DNA of 64,000 nt from Ignavibacteriales bacterium (GTDB taxonomy: Bacteria > Bacteroidota > Ignavibacteria > Ignavibacteriales > Ignavibacteriaceae), in assembly GCA_016707585.1 (NCBI GenBank), contig JADJHL010000008.1:62001-126000 (forward strand), read 5' to 3'. Under the pieces are notes generated by a model. That model was given only the letters and a program-made list of their open reading frames with translations. It was not told where the DNA came from and searched no databases. Numbering within the stretch: the first letter of the stretch is position 1; each line of letters begins with the position of its first letter. Below, piece after piece: positions 29,864 to 38,600 of the stretch. The position numbers and the translations under genes were made by a program.

Positions 29864-30070
29864 TTAAATATCAAGTTTTTCTGTTTTTACTTTTTGTATC
29901 GTTGATACTTTAAGTAAACTATAAACTGGACAATAATTCATAAATGCGGTTAGCAATGGAACAATTCCAATAAATCCCCACCAGTTATTAGTGATAAGAG
30001 CAAATGCAATTAGTCCTAAACCCAGAATAATTCTGGCGACTTTGTCGATATTTCCAACATTCTTTTTCAT
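29864..30070 (-). CDS. Small DUF2892 (YgaP-like) inner-membrane protein
   Basis: 68 residues: MKKNVGNIDKVARIILG opening, two hydrophobic segments (GLGLIAFALITNNWWGFIGIV and PLLTAFMNYCPVYSLL) and a charged tail, which is the DUF2892 pattern. The CP in the second segment is a conserved feature of this family, often found fused or adjacent to rhodanese-type sulfur proteins. The following gene is the CX4CH lipoprotein. Its function is unknown, though a link to sulfur or redox chemistry would fit the neighbours. Confidence 0.8.
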   Translation of the reverse strand: MKKNVGNIDKVARIILGLGLIAFALITNNWWGFIGIVPLLTAFMNYCPVYSLLKVSTIQKVKTEKLDI

Positions 30071-30109
30071 AAGACAGATCCTTTCTTTTATTTTTATGGT
30101 TATTATGAA

Positions 30110-30137
30110 CTAGTATAGATCTTTTTAATAAAGTGAC
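30110..30137 (-). promoter_or_regulatory. ECF-type promoter element upstream of the DUF2892 and CX4CH genes
   Basis: Minus strand: GTCAC, 17 bases, TACTAG, 40 bases before the start codon of the DUF2892 gene. Confidence 0.75.
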
Positions 30138-30162
30138 ATTTGATTTAAATTTTTTCAATAAA

Positions 30163-30190
30163 AAAGGCGATTCATAGGAATCGCCTTAAA
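30163..30190 (-). terminator. Terminator after the DUF5666 gene
   Basis: Minus-strand stem AAGGCGATTC / GAATCGCCTT followed by a T run, about 20 bases after the stop of the gene ending at 30209. The stem matches the terminator at 22131. Confidence 0.75.
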
Positions 30191-30208
30191 ACATTTAGTT
30201 TTAGGGTG

Positions 30209-32194
30209 TTACTTGAGTAACATCATTTTTCTAACTTGCACCTGGTTGCCGCTTTCTAATCTGTAGATATAAAATCCCGAACTTAAACCGTTTGCATTAA
30301 AGCTAACACTATGTATACCTTGGTTTAGATTTCCGTTAACTAAAGTGCTTACTTCTTCGCCCAAAGCGTTAAATACTTTTAGTGTTACAAATTGATTTGC
30401 AGTTAATGTGAACGATATACTTGTTGATGGATTAAATGGATTTGGATAATTCTGTTCCAAAGCAAACTCATTTACAACTGCTGGAGATTCATCAACACCC
30501 GTTGGTGAACTTACCAATGATTGTATCTGTAAAGCAGTTTTGTTTGATGAAGGATCAACTACTGCCCAAACTTTTACTTGTTGGCCACTTGTAAGCTGAC
30601 TTGCAGAAATTATATTATAGTTTAAATCAATAACTGCTGTTTGATTATTGATTGCATAAGTACCTGTAGGAAGTTGAATGGATGAACCAGTAACTGTTCC
30701 GCTTACTCCATTAATCTTTGAGAAGTTCATTCCATCTTCTAATTTGATTCTTAAGCCGAGCAGTGTGCTGTCAACATTGCGAATCATTTTAACTTCAACA
30801 AATTGATCAACAGAAAGATCACCGAAAGAAATTGGCATATTTGCGTGGTTAAGGTAGACTGTATTTGAATCAACATAAACAACCAGGCCATTTAATTCTA
30901 TACTGTTTGAATTTATTGCAGTAATTCTTCCGAATATTTCTATGTCTTCTTCGCCTTCAAGTTTAATTCGTGAAGCTTTTGCAGTTGTTGTGCCTGTTTT
31001 ATTTCCTTTTACTTCAACAAGTTGACCGACCTGTAAAGTGGAGTATAAAATTGGATTGTTTAAGTGATCTAAAACTATGGTTGTACTGTCTACGGAGAAT
31101 GTAATTCCGCCAACGATAAGATAAGACTCAGTTAATTCTGTAATGTTACCTTTTAATTCAATTTCAGTTCTTATAAAATCTTCGATCTGAATTCTGCTTG
31201 CATAGTATGAACCATCTTGCTTTTTGAATCCTTTAACTTCAACCCACATTCCAACGGCCAACGATGCGATTGTAACTGGCATTCTGTTATCATCAAGAAA
31301 AACAGTGTTAGAATCAGTTAAGAAAACAATGCCATTTATTGTTATGTCCGTTCCAACAATACTTTCAATCTGAGCAGTAAATTCAATTTCACTTCCGGGC
31401 ATATCTTCAATTTTAATTCTTACTGCAAGATATGAACTATCAGGCTGTCTGAATCCTTTAACTTCAACTCTATCGCCAACATTTAAATCAGAAAATGAAA
31501 TTGGCATTCTGTTATCATCAAGAACAACTGTTTGTGCATCTACAAAAAATACTTTTTGTGCAACAGTTAAACTATTTGCAGTTAAACTTTCAATTAATCC
31601 TGTTAACTCAAGCTCGCTTTGATGATGATTATTTTCATCATCTTCAGTTTTTACTCTTACTGCTAAAAGGTCCCCATTAGTTTGAGCATAAGCCTTAACC
31701 TCTAATAGTAAACCAACTTGTATTTGTTCAAAGGAAAATGCACTGCCATGTCTGCCACGATACTCAGTGTTCGCATCAACGAAAAATGTTGTACCGTTAA
31801 TAACAAATGAGTTTGTGCCAACTTCAGTTACATAACCTGTTAACTCAACTTCGTTTTCATTTCCGCCGCTGTTGTCTTCTGATTTTACCCTGGTAGCCAG
31901 ATAAGTTCCATCATTTCTCATGTCCGCCTGTACCTGTACAAGATCATTAAGCTGAAAAAAAGAAAATGTTACAGTAGTATTGCTTGGTCCACGAAACTCA
32001 GTACTCCCATCTACATAAATTGTATAACCTTCTACAACTAAATAGTCGGCACCAAGCTCTGTTATATTGCCGGTTACTTCAAGATCACTTAAAGCGAAAA
32101 GATTTATACTGCTGATTAACATTAACAGCGGTATTAAGTATACCTTACTTATGTTTAGTAAAGTAGAACGGGAAAGCGATAAATGTGTTTTCAT
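30209..32194 (-). CDS. Exported protein with seven DUF5666-type repeats and T9SS domain
   Basis: 661 residues. After a signal peptide come seven tandem repeats of about 70-75 residues (about 34-560). Each has the form LTGxITxLxxxxLVVxGxxFxVDxxT, then a DLxVGxxVEVKG turn and an AxRIKxED strand, which is the DUF5666 pattern of an OB-like small barrel. The seventh is divergent. A T9SS sorting domain starts about 575 (NYPNPFNPSTSISFTL). It has its own ECF-type promoter and terminator. DUF5666 proteins are exported or periplasmic with no settled function. Seven repeats in a secreted protein suggest a rod-like surface structure or multivalent binding. Confidence 0.8.
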   Translation of the reverse strand: MKTHLSLSRSTLLNISKVYLIPLLMLISSINLFALSDLEVTGNITELGADYLVVEGYTIYVDGSTEFRGPSNTTVTFSFFQLNDLVQVQADMRNDGTYLATRVKSEDNSGGNENEVELTGYVTEVGTNSFVINGTTFFVDANTEYRGRHGSAFSFEQIQVGLLLEVKAYAQTNGDLLAVRVKTEDDENNHHQSELELTGLIESLTANSLTVAQKVFFVDAQTVVLDDNRMPISFSDLNVGDRVEVKGFRQPDSSYLAVRIKIEDMPGSEIEFTAQIESIVGTDITINGIVFLTDSNTVFLDDNRMPVTIASLAVGMWVEVKGFKKQDGSYYASRIQIEDFIRTEIELKGNITELTESYLIVGGITFSVDSTTIVLDHLNNPILYSTLQVGQLVEVKGNKTGTTTAKASRIKLEGEEDIEIFGRITAINSNSIELNGLVVYVDSNTVYLNHANMPISFGDLSVDQFVEVKMIRNVDSTLLGLRIKLEDGMNFSKINGVSGTVTGSSIQLPTGTYAINNQTAVIDLNYNIISASQLTSGQQVKVWAVVDPSSNKTALQIQSLVSSPTGVDESPAVVNEFALEQNYPNPFNPSTSISFTLTANQFVTLKVFNALGEEVSTLVNGNLNQGIHSVSFNANGLSSGFYIYRLESGNQVQVRKMMLLK

Positions 32195-32269
32195 TTCGAA
32201 CTCCTTTTATTTGTGTTTGTGTTTATTGGATGAAACTCAATTTTAATTTTTATTATGTCCTTTGATAAT

Positions 32270-32297
32270 CAAGTGTGTGTTATGACATTAAAGTGAC
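32270..32297 (-). promoter_or_regulatory. ECF-type promoter element upstream of the DUF5666 gene
   Basis: Minus strand: GTCAC, 17 bases, CACTTG, the weakest -10-like half of the set, keeping only the central ACT. It lies 76 bases before the start codon. Confidence 0.5.
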
Positions 32298-32378
32298 ATG
32301 CGAAGAAAGAATTAATTAAAAGCTATGAGTTAAGACAAATAGAAAAGTATTTTTAATGCAGTAAGTTTTTTGTGAAAA

Positions 32379-32409
32379 CAAAAAAAACGAAACAAACATT
32401 GTTTCGGTT
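32379..32409 (-). terminator. Terminator after the carboxypeptidase-regulatory protein gene
   Basis: Minus-strand stem CGAAACA / TGTTTCG followed by a long T run, about 30 bases after the stop at 32438. Confidence 0.7.
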
Positions 32410-32437
32410 TAATCTAAGAAAATAAAACAGTTGTGAA

Positions 32438-34042
32438 TTATTTCATTAATATTATTTTTTGAGACACACTTATTGAACTGGCCTTAAGAGTTACAATATA
32501 AATACCTGATGCTAAATTGTTGGCATTAAAAGTAACTTCATAAATTCCGGCAGATTTTTCCTCATTAACTAAAGTTGCAATTTCATTTCCAAGAATATCA
32601 TAAATAATAACTTTTACATTAAAACTATTCTCGTTATTGCTTGGTATTGCAAATCTGATTTTAGTACTCGGATTAAACGGATTAGGAAAATTGTTAAATA
32701 GCTTTATTGATGTTGGAACAATCTCTTTATCATCATCAACACCAGAAGGTAAGAATGTTAGATATACATCTCTTTGGTCTGGATTTGTTGCGCTAATTGT
32801 AAACTCTTGGCTATAAGTGTTTTGGAAACCAATTTTTTGTGCAACTACTTTATATGTGCCATATGGCAGATTGTTAATTCCATAAAAACCTGTTTCTTTG
32901 GCAAAATTATACGCATACAACTCATTGTTAGTCGTTGATTGTGCAAATAAAGAAACTCCATCATTACTCGAACCATCTATATTAGGAATTGTTACATAAC
33001 CATAAGCATATCCGCCGCCATAGGACGAATCTCTTTTAATATAAAGATTTTTATCAGGAATGCTCTGATTAATAAATACCGAATCAGCATTTTGCCAGAA
33101 CACAGAGGAAGCATTTTCAACATTATAATATGTTGGTAAATAATATTCAGAATATCCCTGAACGAAGTAGTAGTTACTATCTTCAACCTGTACATTAAAT
33201 GTTCCATCTGGTCTAATAAACCCAGCATAAACAGATGAGTCGGCATTTGGTGCTGTTGGTTTCATCAATGTTGGTGTGTGGGTTCCTTTTCTAATAATCA
33301 CAACACCTTTATCAATTGGGATTCCGTAAATAGAATCGATTACTGTTCCCGAAACAGAGTATCCATTATTATTTATAAGCGGAAGTGTTATATCAACATT
33401 TAATGTTTGCCCCGAGTCCAGATCAACAGGAATAGCATAAAATGGATCTGGTGTGTTACCAGAAAACATTACTTTATAGCCGTCTTTTTCTGCTGCCACA
33501 GTATAATTGCCAGTCGGCAATTGCTTGGTATAAATTCCGGCATTATCAGTTAATGTGGAATCAAACAAATAAATTCCGTAGTAAAAAAAGTAAACTTTTG
33601 AGTTTGCAATTGGATTTGCGCTTTCATCGGCAATCAACCCGATGCAGTCTCCAAGATCATCATTAAAAAAATCTATTTTTATTCTTAAATCTCTTGGACT
33701 TTCAGGATCATTGCTATATACCCAAACAGTATCAGTCGTATCATTAACAGTTATACTATAAAAATTTGTTAGAGTTATATTCAGTCTAACTGTGTCGTTT
33801 GGATTTAATGCAATTGGAAGTTGCTGATTATCTTCAAATTCCAAAATGTAGTATGGTTTTGTAGCCGAAAGACTATCAATATAAAGAACCTGGTCGCCAT
33901 CATTATATAATAATGTGTAATCAAAACGACTAAAAAGGTCCTCAAATTTTATATTTCTTGGTTCAATCTTAATATCAGGCTGGGCAAAAAATTTGCCTGT
34001 GAAAGTTAATAGTAGTAAAATTGTAAAAATATTTTTATTCAT
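32438..34042 (-). CDS. Exported protein with carboxypeptidase-regulatory-like domains and T9SS domain
   Basis: About 534 residues from the ATG at 34042; a GTG at 34048 is also in frame, but the ATG leaves a little more room after the promoter. Signal peptide (FTGKFFAQ), an N-terminal ASH-like beta-sandwich (IEPRNIKFEDLFSRFDYTL to VWVYSNDPESPRDL), then repeated carboxypeptidase-regulatory-like units (GLIADESANPIANSKVYFF; GYSVSGTVIDSIYGIPIDKG; GYVTIPNIDGSSNDGVSL). The T9SS domain starts about 450 (NFPNPFNPSTKIRFA). It is divergent from the ECF sigma gene and shares an overlapping symmetric promoter with it. Probably a structural or adhesive surface protein. Confidence 0.75.
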   Translation of the reverse strand: MNKNIFTILLLLTFTGKFFAQPDIKIEPRNIKFEDLFSRFDYTLLYNDGDQVLYIDSLSATKPYYILEFEDNQQLPIALNPNDTVRLNITLTNFYSITVNDTTDTVWVYSNDPESPRDLRIKIDFFNDDLGDCIGLIADESANPIANSKVYFFYYGIYLFDSTLTDNAGIYTKQLPTGNYTVAAEKDGYKVMFSGNTPDPFYAIPVDLDSGQTLNVDITLPLINNNGYSVSGTVIDSIYGIPIDKGVVIIRKGTHTPTLMKPTAPNADSSVYAGFIRPDGTFNVQVEDSNYYFVQGYSEYYLPTYYNVENASSVFWQNADSVFINQSIPDKNLYIKRDSSYGGGYAYGYVTIPNIDGSSNDGVSLFAQSTTNNELYAYNFAKETGFYGINNLPYGTYKVVAQKIGFQNTYSQEFTISATNPDQRDVYLTFLPSGVDDDKEIVPTSIKLFNNFPNPFNPSTKIRFAIPSNNENSFNVKVIIYDILGNEIATLVNEEKSAGIYEVTFNANNLASGIYIVTLKASSISVSQKIILMK

Positions 34043-34043
34043 A

Positions 34044-34071
34044 GTCACGCGTTTATTTAAATTAGTACTAA
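34044..34071 (+). promoter_or_regulatory. ECF-type promoter element upstream of the sigma factor gene
   Basis: Plus strand: GTCAC (34044-34048), 17 bases, TACTAA (34066-34071). It overlaps the minus-strand element at 34062-34089: the shared centre TTAGTACTAA is a perfect palindrome that serves as the -10-like half for both directions. It implies autoregulation of the sigma gene. Confidence 0.75.
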
Positions 34072-34089
34072 TGATATTAAAATAGTGAC
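34062..34089 (-). promoter_or_regulatory. ECF-type promoter element upstream of the divergent exported protein
   Basis: Minus strand: GTCAC, 17 bases, TACTAA. The -10-like half is only about 20 bases from the ATG at 34042, so the mRNA leader would be very short. Confidence 0.75.
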
Positions 34090-34108
34090 AAAATAAAGAG
34101 AGAAAAAA

Positions 34109-34654
34109 ATCGAATTCTTAAGTTTTTCAAAATCAGATTTATCTGAGCTATTGCTTAAATCAAAAAACGGTGATTCTGCCGCATTTTCAATACTTTCCAA
34201 AAACATAAGGGAAATTGGATACTCATATTTCCTTTCCAAACATCGTTCTAAAAGAATTATTAATTTGGATGATGTAGATGATTTGACCAACAATGTCTAT
34301 TTATCATTTGCAGAGCAATTTGAAAAAATTGATAGTATTGAAAACTGGTTAAGGCGTGTGCTTTTTTTAACTTTTGTAAAGTGGTATAAACAGTCAAAAC
34401 TAAAACACACTTCAGAAATTAGTGAATATATTGCAGCGGACAATGATTATCTAAAAACTGAAAATAGTTTTGATGTTAATGCGATTTTAGAAATTGTTGA
34501 CACACTTAGTAAAGAAAAACAGGATATAATAAAATTAAGATTTTGGGAAGAGTTAAAATTTTCTGAAATAGCTGAAAGATTTGGCAAAAGTGAAGACGCT
34601 GTAAAGAAAATCTTTTATCGCACTATAGAAGAGATAAAAAAACTATTGGATTGA
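34109..34654 (+). CDS. ECF-type RNA polymerase sigma factor
   Basis: Sigma-70 family factor of the extracytoplasmic-function type with region 2 (KSKNGDSAAFSILSKNIRE to LDDVDDLTNNVYLSFAEQFEKI) and region 4 (LSKEKQDIIKLRFWEELKFSEIAERFGKSEDAVKKIFYR helix-turn-helix). The start is uncertain: there is no ATG between the in-frame stop at 34094 and conserved region 2. A TTG at 34151 would begin right at region 2. An ATC at 34109 with AAAGAGAG six bases upstream would give a normal N-terminus, so I use that position. The next genes encode an anti-sigma-like protein and a CHAT protein. An element matching the regional promoter motif lies upstream, suggesting autoregulation. Confidence 0.85.
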   Translation: MEFLSFSKSDLSELLLKSKNGDSAAFSILSKNIREIGYSYFLSKHRSKRIINLDDVDDLTNNVYLSFAEQFEKIDSIENWLRRVLFLTFVKWYKQSKLKHTSEISEYIAADNDYLKTENSFDVNAILEIVDTLSKEKQDIIKLRFWEELKFSEIAERFGKSEDAVKKIFYRTIEEIKKLLD

Positions 34655-34655
34655 T

Positions 34656-34683
34656 GTCACTTTTCAATTCTTTGGTTTACTAC
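34656..34683 (+). promoter_or_regulatory. ECF-type promoter element upstream of the anti-sigma/CHAT genes
   Basis: Plus strand: GTCAC (34656-34660), 17 bases, TACTAC (34678-34683), directly after the sigma gene stop. Transcription would begin near 34690, which favours the ATG at 34713 over the TTG at 34689 as the anti-sigma start. Confidence 0.75.
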
Positions 34684-34712
34684 TGTAATTGAAAGGAAAG
34701 TTTAGTTATAAA

Positions 34713-35672
34713 ATGAATGAAATAGAGAAAATATTAGAATTGTTGGAAAAAGACTTATTAACTGCAAATGATAAGGAATTTTTAAATGCTCAATCAAAAA
34801 ATAATGCAGAAGTAAGTAAACTGATTTCATTACATTCACAGTTAAAAGCTGCACTCAACAAAACTGGTCATATCGATGAAGAGTTGATAGGCGAGTATGT
34901 GTTGTATAAAAATCAGTTATCAACTAATAATTTAATTATATCACTTTCAAGTAAAGTTGAAGATCATTTAAGAAAATGTGAAAGCTGCGAAACAATCTTT
35001 AAAGAATTGAATTCTGAATTTAATTCGGTTGATGAGTTTGTAACAAAAACAATTGTTGAGCAACCTAAACAACAAATAAATACAATCGCTCAAAACGTAA
35101 TTGTACAGAAACGATTTTTAGCTATTAGATATGCTTCAATATCAATCGTTTCTTTATTTGTTATCTACGCAGGATTGTTTGGTGTTTCCAATTTTACAAC
35201 TCCTGGTTATAAGAATACAAAGTTTATTGAAGAAAGAGAATCTTACTCGACAAGAGGAAGAACTACAGAATTATTTCAACGTGGATTAGATGCGGTTGAA
35301 AATAATAATTATTCTTCAGCTGTTGAATACTTAGAAAAAGATATCAAAAGTAATCCAAATTCAGAATCAATTTTTTATACTCATTTTATTTTAGGATTTA
35401 CATACGTAAGTAAAGCAGAAAGTGATTTTCTTGGATTGTTCAAATCATTTGATAGAGATGATGTCTTAAAAGGTATTGAACATTTTGAAAAATCAATTGA
35501 ATTAAATAACAGCGGTACATTTTCTAATCTTAATCTTGATGCAAACTATTTTATAGGCAAAGCATACTTGCTTATAGACGAAAAGGCTAAAGCAAAAGAC
35601 CATTTACAAGATGTTGTTAATTCAAAAGGGAGTTACTACAAAAAAGCTGAAGAGCTGATTGAAAAATTATAA
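34713..35672 (+). CDS. Anti-sigma-factor-like membrane protein with zinc-finger motif and C-terminal TPR
   Basis: About 319 residues. The cytoplasmic N-terminal part has a HxxxCxxC motif near residue 84 (HLRKCESCETIF), as in zinc-binding anti-sigma domains. A single membrane segment follows at about 139-158 (ASISIVSLFVIYAGLFGVS), then an external domain with tetratricopeptide-like helices (RGLDAVENNNYSSAVEYLEKDIKSNPNSES and a further pair to the end). It sits between the ECF sigma gene and the TPR-CHAT gene, which begins 17 bases after it. I infer that it holds the sigma factor at the membrane. The zinc motif and topology are seen; anti-sigma activity is inferred. Confidence 0.78.
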   Translation: MNEIEKILELLEKDLLTANDKEFLNAQSKNNAEVSKLISLHSQLKAALNKTGHIDEELIGEYVLYKNQLSTNNLIISLSSKVEDHLRKCESCETIFKELNSEFNSVDEFVTKTIVEQPKQQINTIAQNVIVQKRFLAIRYASISIVSLFVIYAGLFGVSNFTTPGYKNTKFIEERESYSTRGRTTELFQRGLDAVENNNYSSAVEYLEKDIKSNPNSESIFYTHFILGFTYVSKAESDFLGLFKSFDRDDVLKGIEHFEKSIELNNSGTFSNLNLDANYFIGKAYLLIDEKAKAKDHLQDVVNSKGSYYKKAEELIEKL

Positions 35673-35689
35673 ATTAAATAGATACAGTT

Positions 35690-38600
35690 TTGAGAAACAC
35701 GTTTTTAAATCTCCTAATTATTTCCTTTGCTTTTATTGGATTAACATTAATCAGTCTAGGATTAATCCCAACATTACAGAATGATATTTCTCATTCTAGC
35801 CAATCTAATTTCTTAATATCAAAATCTGATTCCACTAAGATTCTAAACATAGAATTTAAATTATTAAATCAAGAAATATCTAAGGATATTATTGATTCAA
35901 TTAACGTTTTGCAAAATCAGTTTGCAAAAGATTATTTAACAGCTGTTTATGATAAAAGAAATAAATCGTTTGATAAATCATTTAATACACTAATTGCTTA
36001 TCTAAAAAATAAGCCAAAGCATTTTAAGTTTTATGAAGAATTAGTTACAGTATCAAATCTATCCGGCAAATCTGATTTATTGAAAAAACAAATTAGCGAA
36101 GTAAAGGATAGCTCAGATATTTATTTAAAATATTTGAAAGCATTAATTAGTTATAACCAGAATAAATATGCAGATGTAATTTCTTTATTAAATGGTAATG
36201 AAGATATTGAATCGTTATTGCTGCTTTCATATGCATACAGAGGCAAAGGTGATTTTAATTACGCACTTGTAATTCTTGAATCATTAAAAAAGAAATTAAA
36301 TACTGATTCTAAAAGCTTGGATAAAATATTAATCTCTCAAGGTTCATTATATTTTCTTTCAGGTGATTATGAAAAAGCCAAGCAGTTTTATCATGCTGGA
36401 TTAAATGAAGCGGTTAAAAATCAAAATAGTAGGGAACAAGCAAAAGCAAATATTAATCTTGGAATAATTGACGATCAGAATGGAGAATTTGATTTAGCAC
36501 GAAGCAAATATAAAGCAGCATTAAAACTTGCCGAGGATATTGAGGATATTGATTTACAAGGAACAGTACTCTCAGAGCTTGGAGTATCTTACAGTTATAC
36601 AAATGATTTGGTTGAGGCTAAAAACACGTATGAAAATAGTTACAAAATCTTAAAAGTGATTAACAATAAGGAAAAACTTTCAAATCTATCCGCAAACATT
36701 GCTTCAATATATTCACAGTTATATAATTACCCCATTTCGTTATCGTACTACATAAAAGGGTTGGATTTTGCAGGAGAAAATATAAACTCAAGAATAATAA
36801 ATCTACGAGGTATTGGAGATGTTTATTCTAATTTATCAAATTATTCAAAAGCTTTAGAGTATTATAATAAGGCTAAAGAAAATTCAGCTTCGATTAAAAA
36901 TATAGATTTAGAATCTTCTGTGGATATGAGTATCGGCACACTTTATTTCAATATCAACAAATCCGAAAAAGCACTTGAAACATTTTTGAAAGTTGAAGAA
37001 AAGTCCAATCAAATCAATGACCCTTATCTTGTAGAAGATTTAAATTTTAAAATCGGATTGTGTTATACAGATTTGAAAAACTTTAATTTAGCAAAAGAAT
37101 TTTATGGCAAAGGATTATTGATTGCTGAAACACAACAAGATATATATTATCAAATTCTAATTTCTGGTGAAATAGCCTATTCTGAATATTTAAACAACAA
37201 TAATGTTGAAGCAAAAAAAATATTGATAAATTCGATAAATCAATCTAATGATTACGGATATACTCAATTAAGTTCTGTCCAGAATATGTATTTGGGACAA
37301 ATACTTGAAAATGAAAATCAAATAGAACAAGCAAAAAATCATTTTATTAAAGCAATTGATTTAGCAAAGCAATCCAAAGATTTTAATAATGAAATTCAAA
37401 GTTATTATTTATTGGGTAAGTTATACTCAAATCAAAGCAACACTGAGAAGGCAAAAGAGTACTTTATAACTGCGATTGAGAAACTTGAAAAACTATCTGA
37501 GTACTTAATTAGCAACTCAGAAATTCAGATGTCCCATTTCTCGGGATTTAAGGAAGCATATAGTGAGCTTGCCAATATTTATCTCACCGAAAGGAACAAT
37601 GAAAAAGCTTTTGAGATAATTGAGAGATCGCGATCTAGAAATACTTTTCAAAATTTAGTAAACCTTAAAATTCTTGAGTCATTAAAAGATGAAAACAGTC
37701 TCACAGAATATTACGATCTAAAATGGTCATTAGATTATGGGAATTATTCTGATAGTGAATTGGCTAAAAAGAAGTTGGAATTTGAAAAGTTAAATGAGAA
37801 AATATTTTCCGCTTTTGGAATTAAAGAAATTAGCCAAAACCATTCAAGCAACATTACAATATCAGAATTACAAAAATCTTTAGAAAAAAAAGAAAATTAT
37901 ATTTCTGTTTATATCAATGATAATAACCTTTATTTATTTGTTGTAAATAAGAACCAATTTACTACTGACAAAATTGATCTGACAAGAAATGATATTATCA
38001 AGTTAATTAAAAAAATTGGACCAATATTTGATGAGCAGTCAAGCACTAAAGATATTTATTTAAACCAGGATTTATTTTCATTTAATTCTGATGCTTCTTA
38101 TGAGTTGTATGATAAAATATTTAAAGAAACATTTACAAAAATTCCAAAAGATAATAATGTAATCTTTTCTTTGCCTTCAGAATTAATATTGGTACCATTG
38201 GAATTTCTTGTTACATCAAAACAAAAAGATGACAGTCCATATTATTATACAAATAAAAAATTCTTAGTTGAAGATTATCCAATTTCATACATTCCTTCAG
38301 CATCTGTCTTTATTCAGCAAAAGGTTGATCTTAAAAAATCTAACAATAAAATATTACTTGTTGGTGATCCACAAATAAACAAAGATGATTTTTCTTTAAG
38401 TTATCGTGGAGGTTTGTTGGATAATGAATCATTTAATTCCAGAAATCTGATGCTCTTTCCTTTACGATATTCAAAAGAAGAAGTTGAAAATGTTGGCGAG
38501 CTTGTTACGGATACTAAAATATTACTTTCTGGTAATGCAACTGAAGAAAATTTTAAAGCGGAAGCTAATGAAAGCCAGGTAATCCATTTATCAACACATT

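Noticed and set aside
22131..30190. Similar AAGGCGAT hairpins at 22131 and 30163 as a mobile repeat
   Set aside because: Each lies directly after a stop codon with a T run on the correct strand, so they are simply related terminators.
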